From Chryseobacterium sp. Marseille-Q5410 (GTDB lineage Bacteria; Bacteroidota; Bacteroidia; Flavobacteriales; Weeksellaceae), in the NCBI GenBank assembly GCA_946892665.1, contig CAMPOT010000001.1:1984001-2048000 (forward strand): a stretch of DNA of 64,000 nt, in the 5' to 3' direction. Shown here in pieces: positions 56,215 to 64,000 of the stretch. The notes beneath the pieces were generated by a model, which was not told where the DNA came from, did no database searches, and was given only the letters and a program-made list of their open reading frames with translations. A program made the translations under genes and the position numbers. Within the stretch, counting starts at the first letter, position 1. Each line of letters begins with the position of its first letter.

Positions 56215-57668
56215 AGTACCGAAAATAACTCTTCCATATTTATTTTTAGCAGATCACTGCTTTGTTGCCATTTTTCTAAGGTCTCCGAAAAAGATTCAGT
56301 TTGCACATCATTTTTTTCAGGCCTTACATATAAGTTAATAGCCATATTAAATCTGTTTTCAGCCAAATCGCCCTTTGTTACCAATGATGCGAAGTTTTCT
56401 GAATTCTGAAATTCTGTATAAGCCTGAAAAATTTTATCAATATGAGCGTCTTCCAGATAACCCATTGTTTTTTCCTGCTTCACCTCATTTACCGCATTGA
56501 TGAAAAGAACTTTTCCTTTTTTATGTTCGGGCTTGTTATTGTTGGTAATCAGAAGACATGCCTCCATTGGCGAATTGTAAAACAGGTTTGGACCCAAACC
56601 AATCACACATTCCACCACATCATCTTCAATCATTTTCCGGCGCATTTCCGCCTCGCTGTCGCGAAAGAGAATTCCGTGCGGCCAAAGTGTAATGGATCTT
56701 CCGTTTTTCTCATCCAGACTTTTCTGTATATGCTGCTGAAAAGCATAATCGGCACATCCTTGCGGCGGTGTTCCCCAGATATTTCTGCCGTAGGGATCGT
56801 TCACAAAAGTATTGCGGTCCCACGCTTTTATAGAATACGGCGGATTGGCGAGTACGATATTGAATTTCTTCAGTTCATCGTTTTCCAAAAAGGCAGGCTG
56901 CGCCAATGTATCGCCGCGCACAATCTGAAATTCCTCGATGCCGTGCATAAACATATTCATCCGTGCAATGGCCGAGGTAATCAGGTTGATTTCCTGACCG
57001 TAGAGTTTCAGGGTGCGGTATTCTTTGCCTTCGTCCTTCAAATGCAGGGCGCAGTTCAGCAGCAAACCTCCCGAACCGCAGGTTGGATCGTACACGCTTT
57101 CGCCGGGTTGCGGATTCATAATTTTGGTCATCAGTTTCACCACGGTTCTATTGGTGTAGAATTCTGCTGCGGTGTGCCCGCTGTCGTCGGCAAACTGCTT
57201 GATAAGGTATTCGTAAGCATTCCCGAGTTTATCATCACTCACCTCAGAAAGGTTGAGTTTGTGCCTTGAAAAATGCTCAATCAGCGCACTGAGTGTTCCG
57301 TCGGAAAGCCGATCTTTGTTCGTCCACGCTGCATCGCCAAAGATGCCGAAAAGCGTATCGGGATTGGCTTTTTCAATTTCGCGCATGGCGTTTTGCAGAG
57401 CCATTCCCACATTTACCGTTGTTTCGCGCACGCTGTTCCAGTGGGCGTTTTGTGGCACCTGAAAGTGGTGATTTTCGGCAAAGGCAGCGTACTCCAGATC
57501 GCCGTCGCTCTCTTCCAGCGCGCGTTCATACTCTTCATCATACACATCGCAGATGCGCTTGAAGAATAGGAGCGGAAAGATATACTGTTTATAATCTCCG
57601 GCATCTATAGTCCCGCGCAGAATTTTGGCGGCTCCCCAGAGATAGTTTTCGAGTTGGGATTGGGTCAT
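56211..57668 (-). CDS. hsdM: Type I methyltransferase subunit HsdM (copy 1)
   Basis: An N6-adenine methyltransferase of 485 residues with the HsdM N-terminal helical domain, SAM motif D-P-T-C-G-S-G-G at 194-201 and catalytic N-P-P-Y at 275-278. The usual F-Y-T-P-R segment reads F-Y-T-N-R here. It is clearly related to copy 2 (58960-60459) but diverged along its whole length, so it is not a recent duplication. It overlaps hsdS and the nuclease-like gene by 4 bp each. Confidence 0.94.
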   Translation of the reverse strand: MTQSQLENYLWGAAKILRGTIDAGDYKQYIFPLLFFKRICDVYDEEYERALEESDGDLEYAAFAENHHFQVPQNAHWNSVRETTVNVGMALQNAMREIEKANPDTLFGIFGDAAWTNKDRLSDGTLSALIEHFSRHKLNLSEVSDDKLGNAYEYLIKQFADDSGHTAAEFYTNRTVVKLMTKIMNPQPGESVYDPTCGSGGLLLNCALHLKDEGKEYRTLKLYGQEINLITSAIARMNMFMHGIEEFQIVRGDTLAQPAFLENDELKKFNIVLANPPYSIKAWDRNTFVNDPYGRNIWGTPPQGCADYAFQQHIQKSLDEKNGRSITLWPHGILFRDSEAEMRRKMIEDDVVECVIGLGPNLFYNSPMEACLLITNNNKPEHKKGKVLFINAVNEVKQEKTMGYLEDAHIDKIFQAYTEFQNSENFASLVTKGDLAENRFNMAINLYVRPEKNDVQTESFSETLEKWQQSSDLLKINMEELFSVL

Positions 57669-58963
57669 GATTTAATGAGTAACGAAGGGATTTTATAATA
57701 AATTTCTTCAAGCAAATTCGTCAAAGGAGAAATATCCTCCTTATTGGTATCTATAGATTTAAGTTTTTCAAATGGAAGTTCAAAAGAAAGTTCATATCCA
57801 AAGGAAACATCAAACCTGCTCCTGTTAGAGCCCATCATTTTGGAGTTCCAGTTACACTTTTTTCGCCATTCAAATTCAGGTTTAAAAACTGAATCAAAGA
57901 AATCCGCTAACTGATTCCAGCTATCCCGTGCTTTCCGTCCTGAAAATATATTGAAATTTTTTCTGTTATAAAATTCTGTAATCAAATCTTCATCCGTAAA
58001 CCATAATCCCGAAAAATATCTTTGAAAACTACTGAATTTGATATGAAATATTTTACTGATTGAACAATCTTCACCAGAAATACTGATGATTTTAGCGAAT
58101 TGTGGGGTTTCACTGATAGAAAACAGACTGATTCCTTGTCCTTTAGTATTTGCAGGATAAGTCGCGCTAATCAGGCTACCGTTTCTAATGTTGAAAATTA
58201 ACTCTTTGGTCCAACTTAGCGGTAAAGCAAAACCAACTCTTCCTTCCTGGATTTCTTCGATTTGTGATTTTGCCAGCGCATTCTTTATTCTTCTTTTAAT
58301 GGCTTCTTTATTATCAAATGCCAGCGAAGAAATTGAAACTTCCGGAAGCCAATAAAAACGGTGATTCCGAACAACCTCAATAAAATCTGAAAGAAAACGG
58401 TTTGGCGTGCCAACAGCCTTCTCAAATCCTGAAACTTTTACGGCAATGGTCATCAGTTTCTTCCAGTTCATGTCTACCGGTGAAACAGGTTCAGAATCCG
58501 AAATCTTGTCACATTCAACTCCATTCTGTTTTAATAAATTGAATGCCTGATTATACAGTTGCGAAGTGCAGTCTATGTTATCTCTTTTTGCTTCAAAAAT
58601 AATGACGATATCATTTATTCTAACAATCAGGTCACAAATCGGGTCATAAAGATGATGATGTTTTTGGCTGTAAAAATGATCTTTACTCATCATATGTTCA
58701 CTCAGAGATACCGCATATAAATGCTGAAAATCTCCAATATTTTCTACATTCTTCTGAATCGAAATATCTATTTCAGTATCATTCCTGAGATCCTCAAAAA
58801 AAGAATTAAAAACATTTTCAGGCAGTATAGTCTTTATAACCTCATGAAAAAAAAGACTATTCTCCTGAAGAGAAATTGCCAAAGCACGGGTAAGGTCATT
58901 CTCTAACTGAAATTTTCTTTCCTCTTTTGCATAAGATTGATATATATTTAAATGCTTGTTCAT
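57665..58963 (-). CDS. PD-(D/E)XK nuclease-like protein inside the hsd operon
   Basis: This 432-residue protein is not a known Hsd subunit. Residues 107-127 (D-P-I-C-D-L-I-V-R-I-N-D-I-V-I-I-F-E-A-K-R) show the D...E-x-K pattern of the PD-(D/E)XK nuclease fold, with D111, E124 and K126 as candidate metal and catalytic residues. The C-terminal 300 residues are unrecognised. It overlaps both hsdM genes by 4 bp (ATGA), so it is an integral part of the transcription and translation unit. A nuclease role is an inference from the motif. Confidence 0.6.
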   Translation of the reverse strand: MNKHLNIYQSYAKEERKFQLENDLTRALAISLQENSLFFHEVIKTILPENVFNSFFEDLRNDTEIDISIQKNVENIGDFQHLYAVSLSEHMMSKDHFYSQKHHHLYDPICDLIVRINDIVIIFEAKRDNIDCTSQLYNQAFNLLKQNGVECDKISDSEPVSPVDMNWKKLMTIAVKVSGFEKAVGTPNRFLSDFIEVVRNHRFYWLPEVSISSLAFDNKEAIKRRIKNALAKSQIEEIQEGRVGFALPLSWTKELIFNIRNGSLISATYPANTKGQGISLFSISETPQFAKIISISGEDCSISKIFHIKFSSFQRYFSGLWFTDEDLITEFYNRKNFNIFSGRKARDSWNQLADFFDSVFKPEFEWRKKCNWNSKMMGSNRSRFDVSFGYELSFELPFEKLKSIDTNKEDISPLTNLLEEIYYKIPSLLIKS

Positions 58964-60459
58964 ACTAAAAAGGTTTGCAGGATGTTTTTAAATTTTTCTT
59001 CTGCTTCCTGGCTTTCTTTCCAGGCTTTTTTCAGGTCGGCAACGGCTTCTTCTACAGTGGGTAGGTTATCTTCAATTATTTTTTCCACATACAGCGGGAT
59101 GTTCAGGTTGTAATAATTTTCAGAAATTTCTGTCATCTTCACTACTTTTACATAGTTTTCTACATCTTTATAATTGCTAAACCATTCATAGAGTTGGTTT
59201 ACATGTTCTTTATCCAGATAGTTCTGTGCTCTTCCCACCCTTACCTGCTCTGATCCGTCGATGAAGAGGACTTTGTTCTTTTTGTCTGCTTCCTTATTCT
59301 GCCGGAAGACCAGCACACAGGCTGCGAGTTGGGTTCCGTAGAAGATATTGGAGCCCAAACCGATTACGGCTTCCAGAAGATCCTGATTCAATAACTCCTT
59401 TCTGATTTTCCCTTCTGCACCTTTCCGAAAAAGTGCTCCATGCGGGAGAACGACGGTCATTCTTCCAGTACTGTTCATGGACTTGATCATATGCTGAACC
59501 CAGGCCATATCTCCATTGGATTTTGGCGGCACCCCTGCGATGTTTCTGCCGAAAGGATCGTTGGCCCAGTTTTCGTGCCCCCAGTCGTCCAGCGAAAAAG
59601 GCGGATTGGCAATAACACAGTCAAAGGTTTTCAGTCCGTCTGCTTCAAAAAAAGCAGGATGACGAAGTGTATCGCCTCTCACAATCTGAAAATCTTCAAT
59701 ACCGTGCAGGAACATGTTCATCCTGGCAATGGAACTTGAAGTCAGATTTTTTTCCTGCCCGAAAAGCCGCAGTGTTCTGTAATCTTCGCCACTTTCCTGA
59801 AGATGACTTACACATTCCAGAAGCATTCCGCCGGTCCCGCAGGCAGGATCGTATATACTCTCACCTTCGTGTGGATCCAAGATAAGTCCCAACAGATGAA
59901 CCACCGATCTTGGTGTATAAAATTCACCGGCTTTCTTGTTGGTTAAATCTGCGAAATGCTTAATCAGATATTCGTAAGCCCTTCCTAAAATATCTGCATC
60001 CACCGCAGAATTGGACAGATTGTACTGTGAGAAATGTTCGATCAGGTCATTCAGCAAGCGGTCAGAAAGTCGGTTCTTATTGCTCCACTGTGCATCCCCA
60101 AAAATGCCGTAGAGTTGCTCCTGATTGGCCTTCTCTATTCCACGCAGTGCTTTTTCAATCGCAAGTCCTTTATTCACTGAAGTTTCACGAACATCATTCC
60201 AGTGGCAGCCTTCAGGCAAAACAAATCTGTGAAATTCAGGAAGATTGGCGTAATCTTCATCTCCGTCGGATTCTTCCAGCGCCGACTGAAACTCTTCATC
60301 ATACACATCAGAAAGTCTCTTAAAAAATAAAAGCGGAAATATATAGACCTTAAAATCCGAAGCATCCACTGGTCCTTTCAGAATCCATGCCGCTTTAGAG
60401 AGGTACTGTTCGAGTTGGGAAAGGGTGATTTTATCTTCTGCAGAAAGTTTTTCTATCAT
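58960..60459 (-). CDS. hsdM: Type I methyltransferase subunit HsdM (copy 2)
   Basis: A 499-residue N6-adenine methyltransferase: HsdM N-terminal domain, F-Y-T-P-R near residue 180, SAM motif D-P-A-C-G-T-G-G at 204-211 and catalytic N-P-P-F at 285-288, with a charged helical tail. All key residues are intact. It is the first gene of the coupled set hsdM-2, nuclease-like gene, hsdM-1, hsdS. It has no separate hsdS, so either it shares the one HsdS or it is left from a second system. Confidence 0.93.
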   Translation of the reverse strand: MIEKLSAEDKITLSQLEQYLSKAAWILKGPVDASDFKVYIFPLLFFKRLSDVYDEEFQSALEESDGDEDYANLPEFHRFVLPEGCHWNDVRETSVNKGLAIEKALRGIEKANQEQLYGIFGDAQWSNKNRLSDRLLNDLIEHFSQYNLSNSAVDADILGRAYEYLIKHFADLTNKKAGEFYTPRSVVHLLGLILDPHEGESIYDPACGTGGMLLECVSHLQESGEDYRTLRLFGQEKNLTSSSIARMNMFLHGIEDFQIVRGDTLRHPAFFEADGLKTFDCVIANPPFSLDDWGHENWANDPFGRNIAGVPPKSNGDMAWVQHMIKSMNSTGRMTVVLPHGALFRKGAEGKIRKELLNQDLLEAVIGLGSNIFYGTQLAACVLVFRQNKEADKKNKVLFIDGSEQVRVGRAQNYLDKEHVNQLYEWFSNYKDVENYVKVVKMTEISENYYNLNIPLYVEKIIEDNLPTVEEAVADLKKAWKESQEAEEKFKNILQTFLV

Positions 60460-60566
60460 TATTTATTTCTATGTCTAAATTTGCTTTGTTATTGTTTTTT
60501 CAAAAATACAAAATGAAAAGGTAAGAAAACATTAGTTATAAAAACCAATTTCTTTATTGTGAAGTT

Positions 60567-61289
60567 TCATTTTATATTCCAATACTTGGCTGTCGGCAAA
60601 ACTCTTTCCAAATTAGGGTAACGGTATGTCGAAATCGCGTTAAGAGATTTTTTCAGCATTTCCGGCTCGCCGATTTTGAGAAATTCCATCATTGCTCCCA
60701 CCAGTGCTCTTGTTGCAGGCGGATATTTCAGCGATAACCTTTGTAGTGTAGAAATATCTTTTTCCGAAAGATTTCTGATGATCTCTGTAAGTCTTAAAAC
60801 AGAATCATTTAATGTAGTATCAGGGATTTTCTTAATCCGATTAACAGCATCCAAAATCTGAAGCAGCGGAATATTTTCTTTAGTAATAATATTTTTCTGC
60901 TTGATAAAAGAAATGGTAAAGCGTCCTCTTTTGAAAGTCGGGCGCATCTCGTTTTTCCCAATCTGGATCGTATTGTTTACTTGTGTAGTTAATCCCTGTT
61001 CATTATAAATACTCAAACCCGTCAGATAACCTACGGTTTTACCGTTTTCCTCAAGTAAATCTTTTACAATTTGTTGTTTTGGAGGTTCCAATTTTCCGAA
61101 TACAGTTTCTTCCGGCTTGTAGAATTTTCCTTTAGCCAGTTTTTCAATCTTCCCGGACACTGCCATTCTGTTCAATGCCTTGATGATGGCTTCCTTGCTT
61201 TTCACCTTCCCATTAAAATCCTCATAGGTGAAAACATATCCTTTAGGAAGTCGATTGATTGCATTTACTATGTAATCAGATGTTTTCAT
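60567..61289 (-). CDS. AbiEi-like (DUF6088) transcriptional regulator/antitoxin
   Basis: A 240-residue protein with an N-terminal winged-helix region (M-K-T-S-D-Y-I-V-N-A-I-N-R-L-P-K-G-Y-V-F) and K-E-A-I-I-K-A-L-N-R-M near residue 35, then a G-x-L-T-G-L-S-I-Y-N-E-Q-G-L-T-T-Q domain, fitting DUF6088/AbiEi antitoxins. No AbiEii nucleotidyltransferase toxin is adjacent; the next gene, 107 bp downstream, is hsdM-2. The start MKTSDY (61289) is preferred to 61349 because the -7 box and an operator-like repeat lie between them. Confidence 0.78.
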   Translation of the reverse strand: MKTSDYIVNAINRLPKGYVFTYEDFNGKVKSKEAIIKALNRMAVSGKIEKLAKGKFYKPEETVFGKLEPPKQQIVKDLLEENGKTVGYLTGLSIYNEQGLTTQVNNTIQIGKNEMRPTFKRGRFTISFIKQKNIITKENIPLLQILDAVNRIKKIPDTTLNDSVLRLTEIIRNLSEKDISTLQRLSLKYPPATRALVGAMMEFLKIGEPEMLKKSLNAISTYRYPNLERVLPTAKYWNIK

Positions 61290-61303
61290 TATTATTTCTA
61301 ATG

Positions 61304-61347
61304 CAAATATATAAAAAACGTCCAGTTTTTTATAAAATAAACTGGAC
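61304..61347 (-). promoter_or_regulatory. Promoter and palindromic operator of the AbiEi-like gene
   Basis: TATATTTG on the minus strand (61311-61304) is the -7 box. GTCCAGTTT (61320-61328) and AAACTGGAC (61339-61347) are perfect 9-bp arms around a 10-bp AT spacer, covering the -33 region. AbiEi-type antitoxins are known to repress their own promoters through inverted repeats. Confidence 0.65.
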
Positions 61348-61402
61348 AAAATTAAAATTTAAACAATATTTCTAACCCCTTCGACTTTGCAGTATTTTTA
61401 AA

Positions 61403-61420
61403 AGTTAAAGAATTGGGTTG
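61403..61420. repeat. Direct repeat flanking the 244-residue gene, copy A
   Basis: AGTTAAAGAATTGGGTTG differs by one base from copy B at 62351-62368; the T/A-rich bases before it also match. Confidence 0.5.
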
Positions 61421-61525
61421 AAATACGAATAACTATTAAGATAAATCCTTATCCTGAAATTAAGCCCATCATTAAACATCTTTATCATCGCGAAAAAAAA
61501 TTAAAAATCGAAGATTGCGAAACGG

Positions 61526-62260
61526 TTACAACTGTAGTGTGCAGTGTTTTTTTAGTTTGAAATCTAAATACCTCATTAATTTATATAATTCACTCACTAA
61601 TGTGTTAATATCATTTACAAATTCTTTATTCTCTATGACATGTGAATTACCAAAACCAATTTCATTTTCTTCAATTGAGATGCTTCTTTTGGCTCTGTTA
61701 TCTTTTTGGGTTGGTGTAAATTTATGATTGAAAGCGTTCCTGTAAACTTTATATGAAAAATCTGTTTTCTTAATAAAGTTTATTATTTCAATTTTTATTT
61801 CCTCGTCTGTGATTTTGTTTACGAAATCAAAATTAAAATATAATTTGTCTTCAGGGACATTAAGTTTAAAAATATGGTTTAGCAAGTGTCCTAAAACATC
61901 TCGAGTTGAAAAGAAGTAATAATAAAAAATCTCAATGTAGTATTGAAAGAGTAACGAATCAGTATTGAAATTTGGATTATCACCTTCATTCAGATTAGTA
62001 ATTCGGTTATAGTGTGTAACTACATAACAATAAGTCTCTTGAAGTTTCCCAAGTCGATTATGAAGGCAGTTATTCCACCAGTAAATATCCTCCTCAACTA
62101 TAGCATTGTTAATATTTCCGTTTTCTAGAAAATTTAAAAAAGCAGAATAATACTTAAACTGAAAACGTGGGATTTTAGGAAGTAGCTTGTTCGCAAATTT
62201 CCGTTCTTCTTTAGAAGGGTATTGAAAAGATTCGGATCTTAGTATTATCTTTTTATTCAT
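61526..62260 (-). CDS. HEPN-like uncharacterised protein (244 residues)
   Basis: The protein is helical and rich in aromatic residues, without signal peptide. Near the C-terminus K-V-Y-R-N-A-F-N-H-K (R174 to H179) matches the R-x4-H HEPN signature, followed by the long helix F-V-N-D-I-N-T-L-V-S-E-L-Y-K-L. This resembles Cthe_2314-like HEPN proteins. The function is unknown. It is flanked by an 18-bp near-identical direct repeat (61403-61420 and 62351-62368). Confidence 0.55.
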   Translation of the reverse strand: MNKKIILRSESFQYPSKEERKFANKLLPKIPRFQFKYYSAFLNFLENGNINNAIVEEDIYWWNNCLHNRLGKLQETYCYVVTHYNRITNLNEGDNPNFNTDSLLFQYYIEIFYYYFFSTRDVLGHLLNHIFKLNVPEDKLYFNFDFVNKITDEEIKIEIINFIKKTDFSYKVYRNAFNHKFTPTQKDNRAKRSISIEENEIGFGNSHVIENKEFVNDINTLVSELYKLMRYLDFKLKKHCTLQL

Positions 62261-62350
62261 TTTGTTTTTAAGAGTAGTGATTTGCCATGTCCTGAAGTAG
62301 ATTTAGATTGACCATTTTGGTTAGTAATTAAGTAAATTTTCCATTTTTAA

Positions 62351-62368
62351 AGTTAAAGAATTGTGTTG
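62351..62368. repeat. Direct repeat flanking the 244-residue gene, copy B
   Basis: AGTTAAAGAATTGTGTTG, one mismatch to copy A. Confidence 0.5.
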
Positions 62369-62426
62369 GATTATGAAAAATCCCTAATAATCTATGGTTG
62401 TACAGCAGCTACCTTCTTTGACCGGA

Positions 62427-63749
62427 CTAAGTTGGATATTCAATTTTATGAAAGAAAAATGAGTCTAAAAATTTCCATTGTCCACCTACTTGACCAAATA
62501 CCATATTTTCACCCTTTTCATTTTGATAAATCATCCTAAGTTTTATTTCTGTCTCAAATTCTTTTTGTTCAAAATCATATTTGACAGTTATCATAACTTC
62601 TGTAATTGCTGGTGCACAATCTTCAACAGAAGTAATTTCATACCTTTTTAAGTTTTTTTTATCAAAAATCTTTCTAACCCTTCCTGCTTCTTGACCGATA
62701 TTTACATCATTTTTAAAATAGCATATTTGCTTCGCAATGCCTCCATAGTTTTTGGTTTCCCAATTTTTCAAGAATTGTATAGCATCTTTTTCAGGAGTAA
62801 AATCTTCGTAATCGCTAAGACTTCCATTTGATGGTATGTCTTGATCAACTATTATTTCTCTTTTCTGCCAAACGTCAAGATATTTGCGCGTTTCTTTCAT
62901 CTTGTCTTGGTGTTTGCTATAGTCTGTAAGAGTTTGTTTTAGTTCAGAAAGTGATTCTTTAAATGACAAATTTTTCGGTTCTATTGGTGGATTTTCTTTG
63001 TTCTTTTTTAAAGCTTTTGCCCAATCATTAATCGCAATTAATGTTAACCAACATTTAGCCGAAACAAATTTATTGGCGTAAGATATGTCTCTTCCGTGCA
63101 AAATACCGTTTCGGTAAGGTAAAAATATCTCATCTGTGTTAGAACGATTTCTGCCTTTATTGAGTATGTCTCTTAATTTTGATAAACCTGTACTATGAGC
63201 AGCAATGGAATCCCAAGTAGTCAAATCAGTTGTTTCTGTGAAAAATCCTTTGTTCTTGTCTATATCATTAACTCCTCCATCAATTATCATAAGAACGATA
63301 GGAACTGATGAATGAAATCTTTTTGCTATTGTGTCTTCATACGCAAGTCTGATGAGTTCATATCTTTTTTGAAACTCAGGAGTTCCTTTTAGTTGTCTTG
63401 ATAACCATTTCAAGTTATCAGATGTATAATAGTCTGCAAGTTTTTCTTCCGCTTCTTTTATTTCATTTTTACTTGCAAGTTCAATACACTCTAACATTAA
63501 ATCATGATTCATTGATTCGTGAGCAATCCAACCAAGGTCACTAAAATAGTGGTTGAACAAATCAGGACTTTTTGAAAGTTCATTAAACTTTTTTTCTAAA
63601 TCATCAAATCCGTCTAATGAGTTTGAAATATTCTTTGCTGTTTTACTAAACGGTGCTAGAAACGAAGCTATTTGCTTTATAGCTTTTGCTCCTTTTATAT
63701 TTTTATCAAATTCTTGGAATGAGGCGTTGTTTTCAATTTTATCATCCAT
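62427..63749 (-). CDS. Uncharacterised protein with HEPN-like motif (440 residues)
   Basis: I do not recognise the whole protein. Residues 1-190 are helical, with a hydrophobic stretch V-P-I-V-L-M-I-I-D-G-G-V-N-D. P-Y-R-N-G-I-L-H-G-R-D (R213 to H218 from the start used) matches the R-x4-H HEPN pattern. The last 110 residues look like a beta-rich domain (V-M-I-T-V-K-Y-D-F-E, then G-G-Q-W-K-F-L-D). MDDKIEN at 63749 is preferred to 63824 because the extra 25 residues are unlike the rest. It is the rightmost gene of the window. Confidence 0.55.
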   Translation of the reverse strand: MDDKIENNASFQEFDKNIKGAKAIKQIASFLAPFSKTAKNISNSLDGFDDLEKKFNELSKSPDLFNHYFSDLGWIAHESMNHDLMLECIELASKNEIKEAEEKLADYYTSDNLKWLSRQLKGTPEFQKRYELIRLAYEDTIAKRFHSSVPIVLMIIDGGVNDIDKNKGFFTETTDLTTWDSIAAHSTGLSKLRDILNKGRNRSNTDEIFLPYRNGILHGRDISYANKFVSAKCWLTLIAINDWAKALKKNKENPPIEPKNLSFKESLSELKQTLTDYSKHQDKMKETRKYLDVWQKREIIVDQDIPSNGSLSDYEDFTPEKDAIQFLKNWETKNYGGIAKQICYFKNDVNIGQEAGRVRKIFDKKNLKRYEITSVEDCAPAITEVMITVKYDFEQKEFETEIKLRMIYQNEKGENMVFGQVGGQWKFLDSFFFHKIEYPT

Positions 63750-63909
63750 TTTGTCTTGGGAAAGTTTCGAGAGTAATTTCGTACAAAGAAAAAGTATTTG
63801 CGTAGGCGGGCTAAATGTAGACAAATCCCATTAGTTATTAGGGCAATCCAGCCTGCAAGCAGCCCAACACTTTTTCAACAAAAGTAAATTACAAAAAAAT
63901 ATAGATTTG

Positions 63910-63966
63910 AAAAGCTGGTGCGACTAAAGGATTCGGGAGTCCTATTAGTCCTTAACCCGGCTTTTT
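63910..63966. ncRNA. Structured element near the right edge
   Basis: An outer stem AAAAGC/GCTTTT (63910-63915, 63960-63965) encloses GACTAA-AGGA (63922-63931) pairing with TCCT-A-TTAGTC (63940-63950). The plus strand ends in T5, so it could be a terminator or a small structured RNA. A further GC-rich palindrome is at 63841-63865. No family is recognised. Confidence 0.3.
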
Positions 63967-64000
63967 CAAATAATCCGCAGTTATATTTTGAGAATTTTCC

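Larger units (their letters stand above)
48207..64000. mobile_element. Integrated genomic island (left part)
   Basis: The island begins at the tRNA fragment and contains a tyrosine recombinase, a type I restriction-modification locus, an AbiEi-like regulator and several uncharacterised genes with HEPN-like motifs. Because the fragment here keeps the original tRNA terminator, the intact tRNA should be at the far end, beyond the window. Length is thus at least 15.8 kb. Confidence 0.7.

Noticed and set aside
56442-57269. 275-codon open frame on the plus strand
   Set aside because: It is antisense to hsdM-1, which has full motif support; no recognisable domain in the antisense frame.
58960-60459. 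hsdM-2 as a recent duplication of hsdM-1
   Set aside because: The proteins differ throughout, including at the F-Y-T-P/N-R and N-P-P-F/Y motifs, so they are old paralogues or of separate origin.

Overview
The window is chromosomal DNA of a low-GC member of the Bacteroidota, most probably a Chryseobacterium/Kaistella-like flavobacterium (Weeksellaceae). The evidence is the gene content (TonB-dependent receptors, DUF3108, DUF4349, DUF2891, HipA_2/DUF3037), the Bacteroidota-type promoters (TTTG, about 19-20 bases, TAnnTTTG) and the near absence of Shine-Dalgarno sequences. The genus is an inference.

Left part (1-26300): an ordinary core chromosome. It holds a HipA-like kinase/DUF3037 pair, a TonB-dependent receptor, a UvrD/PcrA helicase, a cold-shock-domain protein, a PAS histidine kinase with its response regulator, SecG, a four-gene polysaccharide cluster, RecR, a LURP-one-like protein, a dipeptidase, a ferredoxin with its reductase, DUF3108, PheS, a short operon of toxin-antitoxin, CPBP protease and RdgB, PrfC, a DUF4349 lipoprotein and DUF2891.

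Middle (26300-47250): an IS1182-type element of 1748 bp sits in the loop of a former transcription terminator. Fatty-acid genes (acyl-CoA dehydrogenase, acyl-CoA ligase), Tex and a dead TonB receptor follow. The complete branched-chain amino acid operon ilvE-D-B-N-C-A runs on the minus strand. Its leader holds two successive attenuators, each with an isoleucine-rich leader peptide, a competing antiterminator and a terminator. The last gene, ilvA, is frameshifted. Next comes a mutagenesis cassette: an S24 repressor divergent from dinB and a DnaE2-like polymerase.

Right part (48207-64000): an integrated island that leaves the window. It starts with a 46-nt 3' fragment of a CAU-anticodon tRNA (att site) followed by the original tRNA terminator, then a tyrosine recombinase. 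On the minus strand follow defence-type genes: an AbiEi-like regulator, a coupled set hsdM-2, PD-(D/E)XK-like gene, hsdM-1 and hsdS, then uncharacterised genes and a frameshifted hsdR. Three proteins in the island carry the R-N-x3-H signature of HEPN domains. The intact tRNA should lie to the right of the window.

Most notable are the tandem ilv attenuators and the unusual type I restriction locus with two different methyltransferase subunits and an embedded nuclease-like gene. All functional calls come from reading the sequence; no database search was run.
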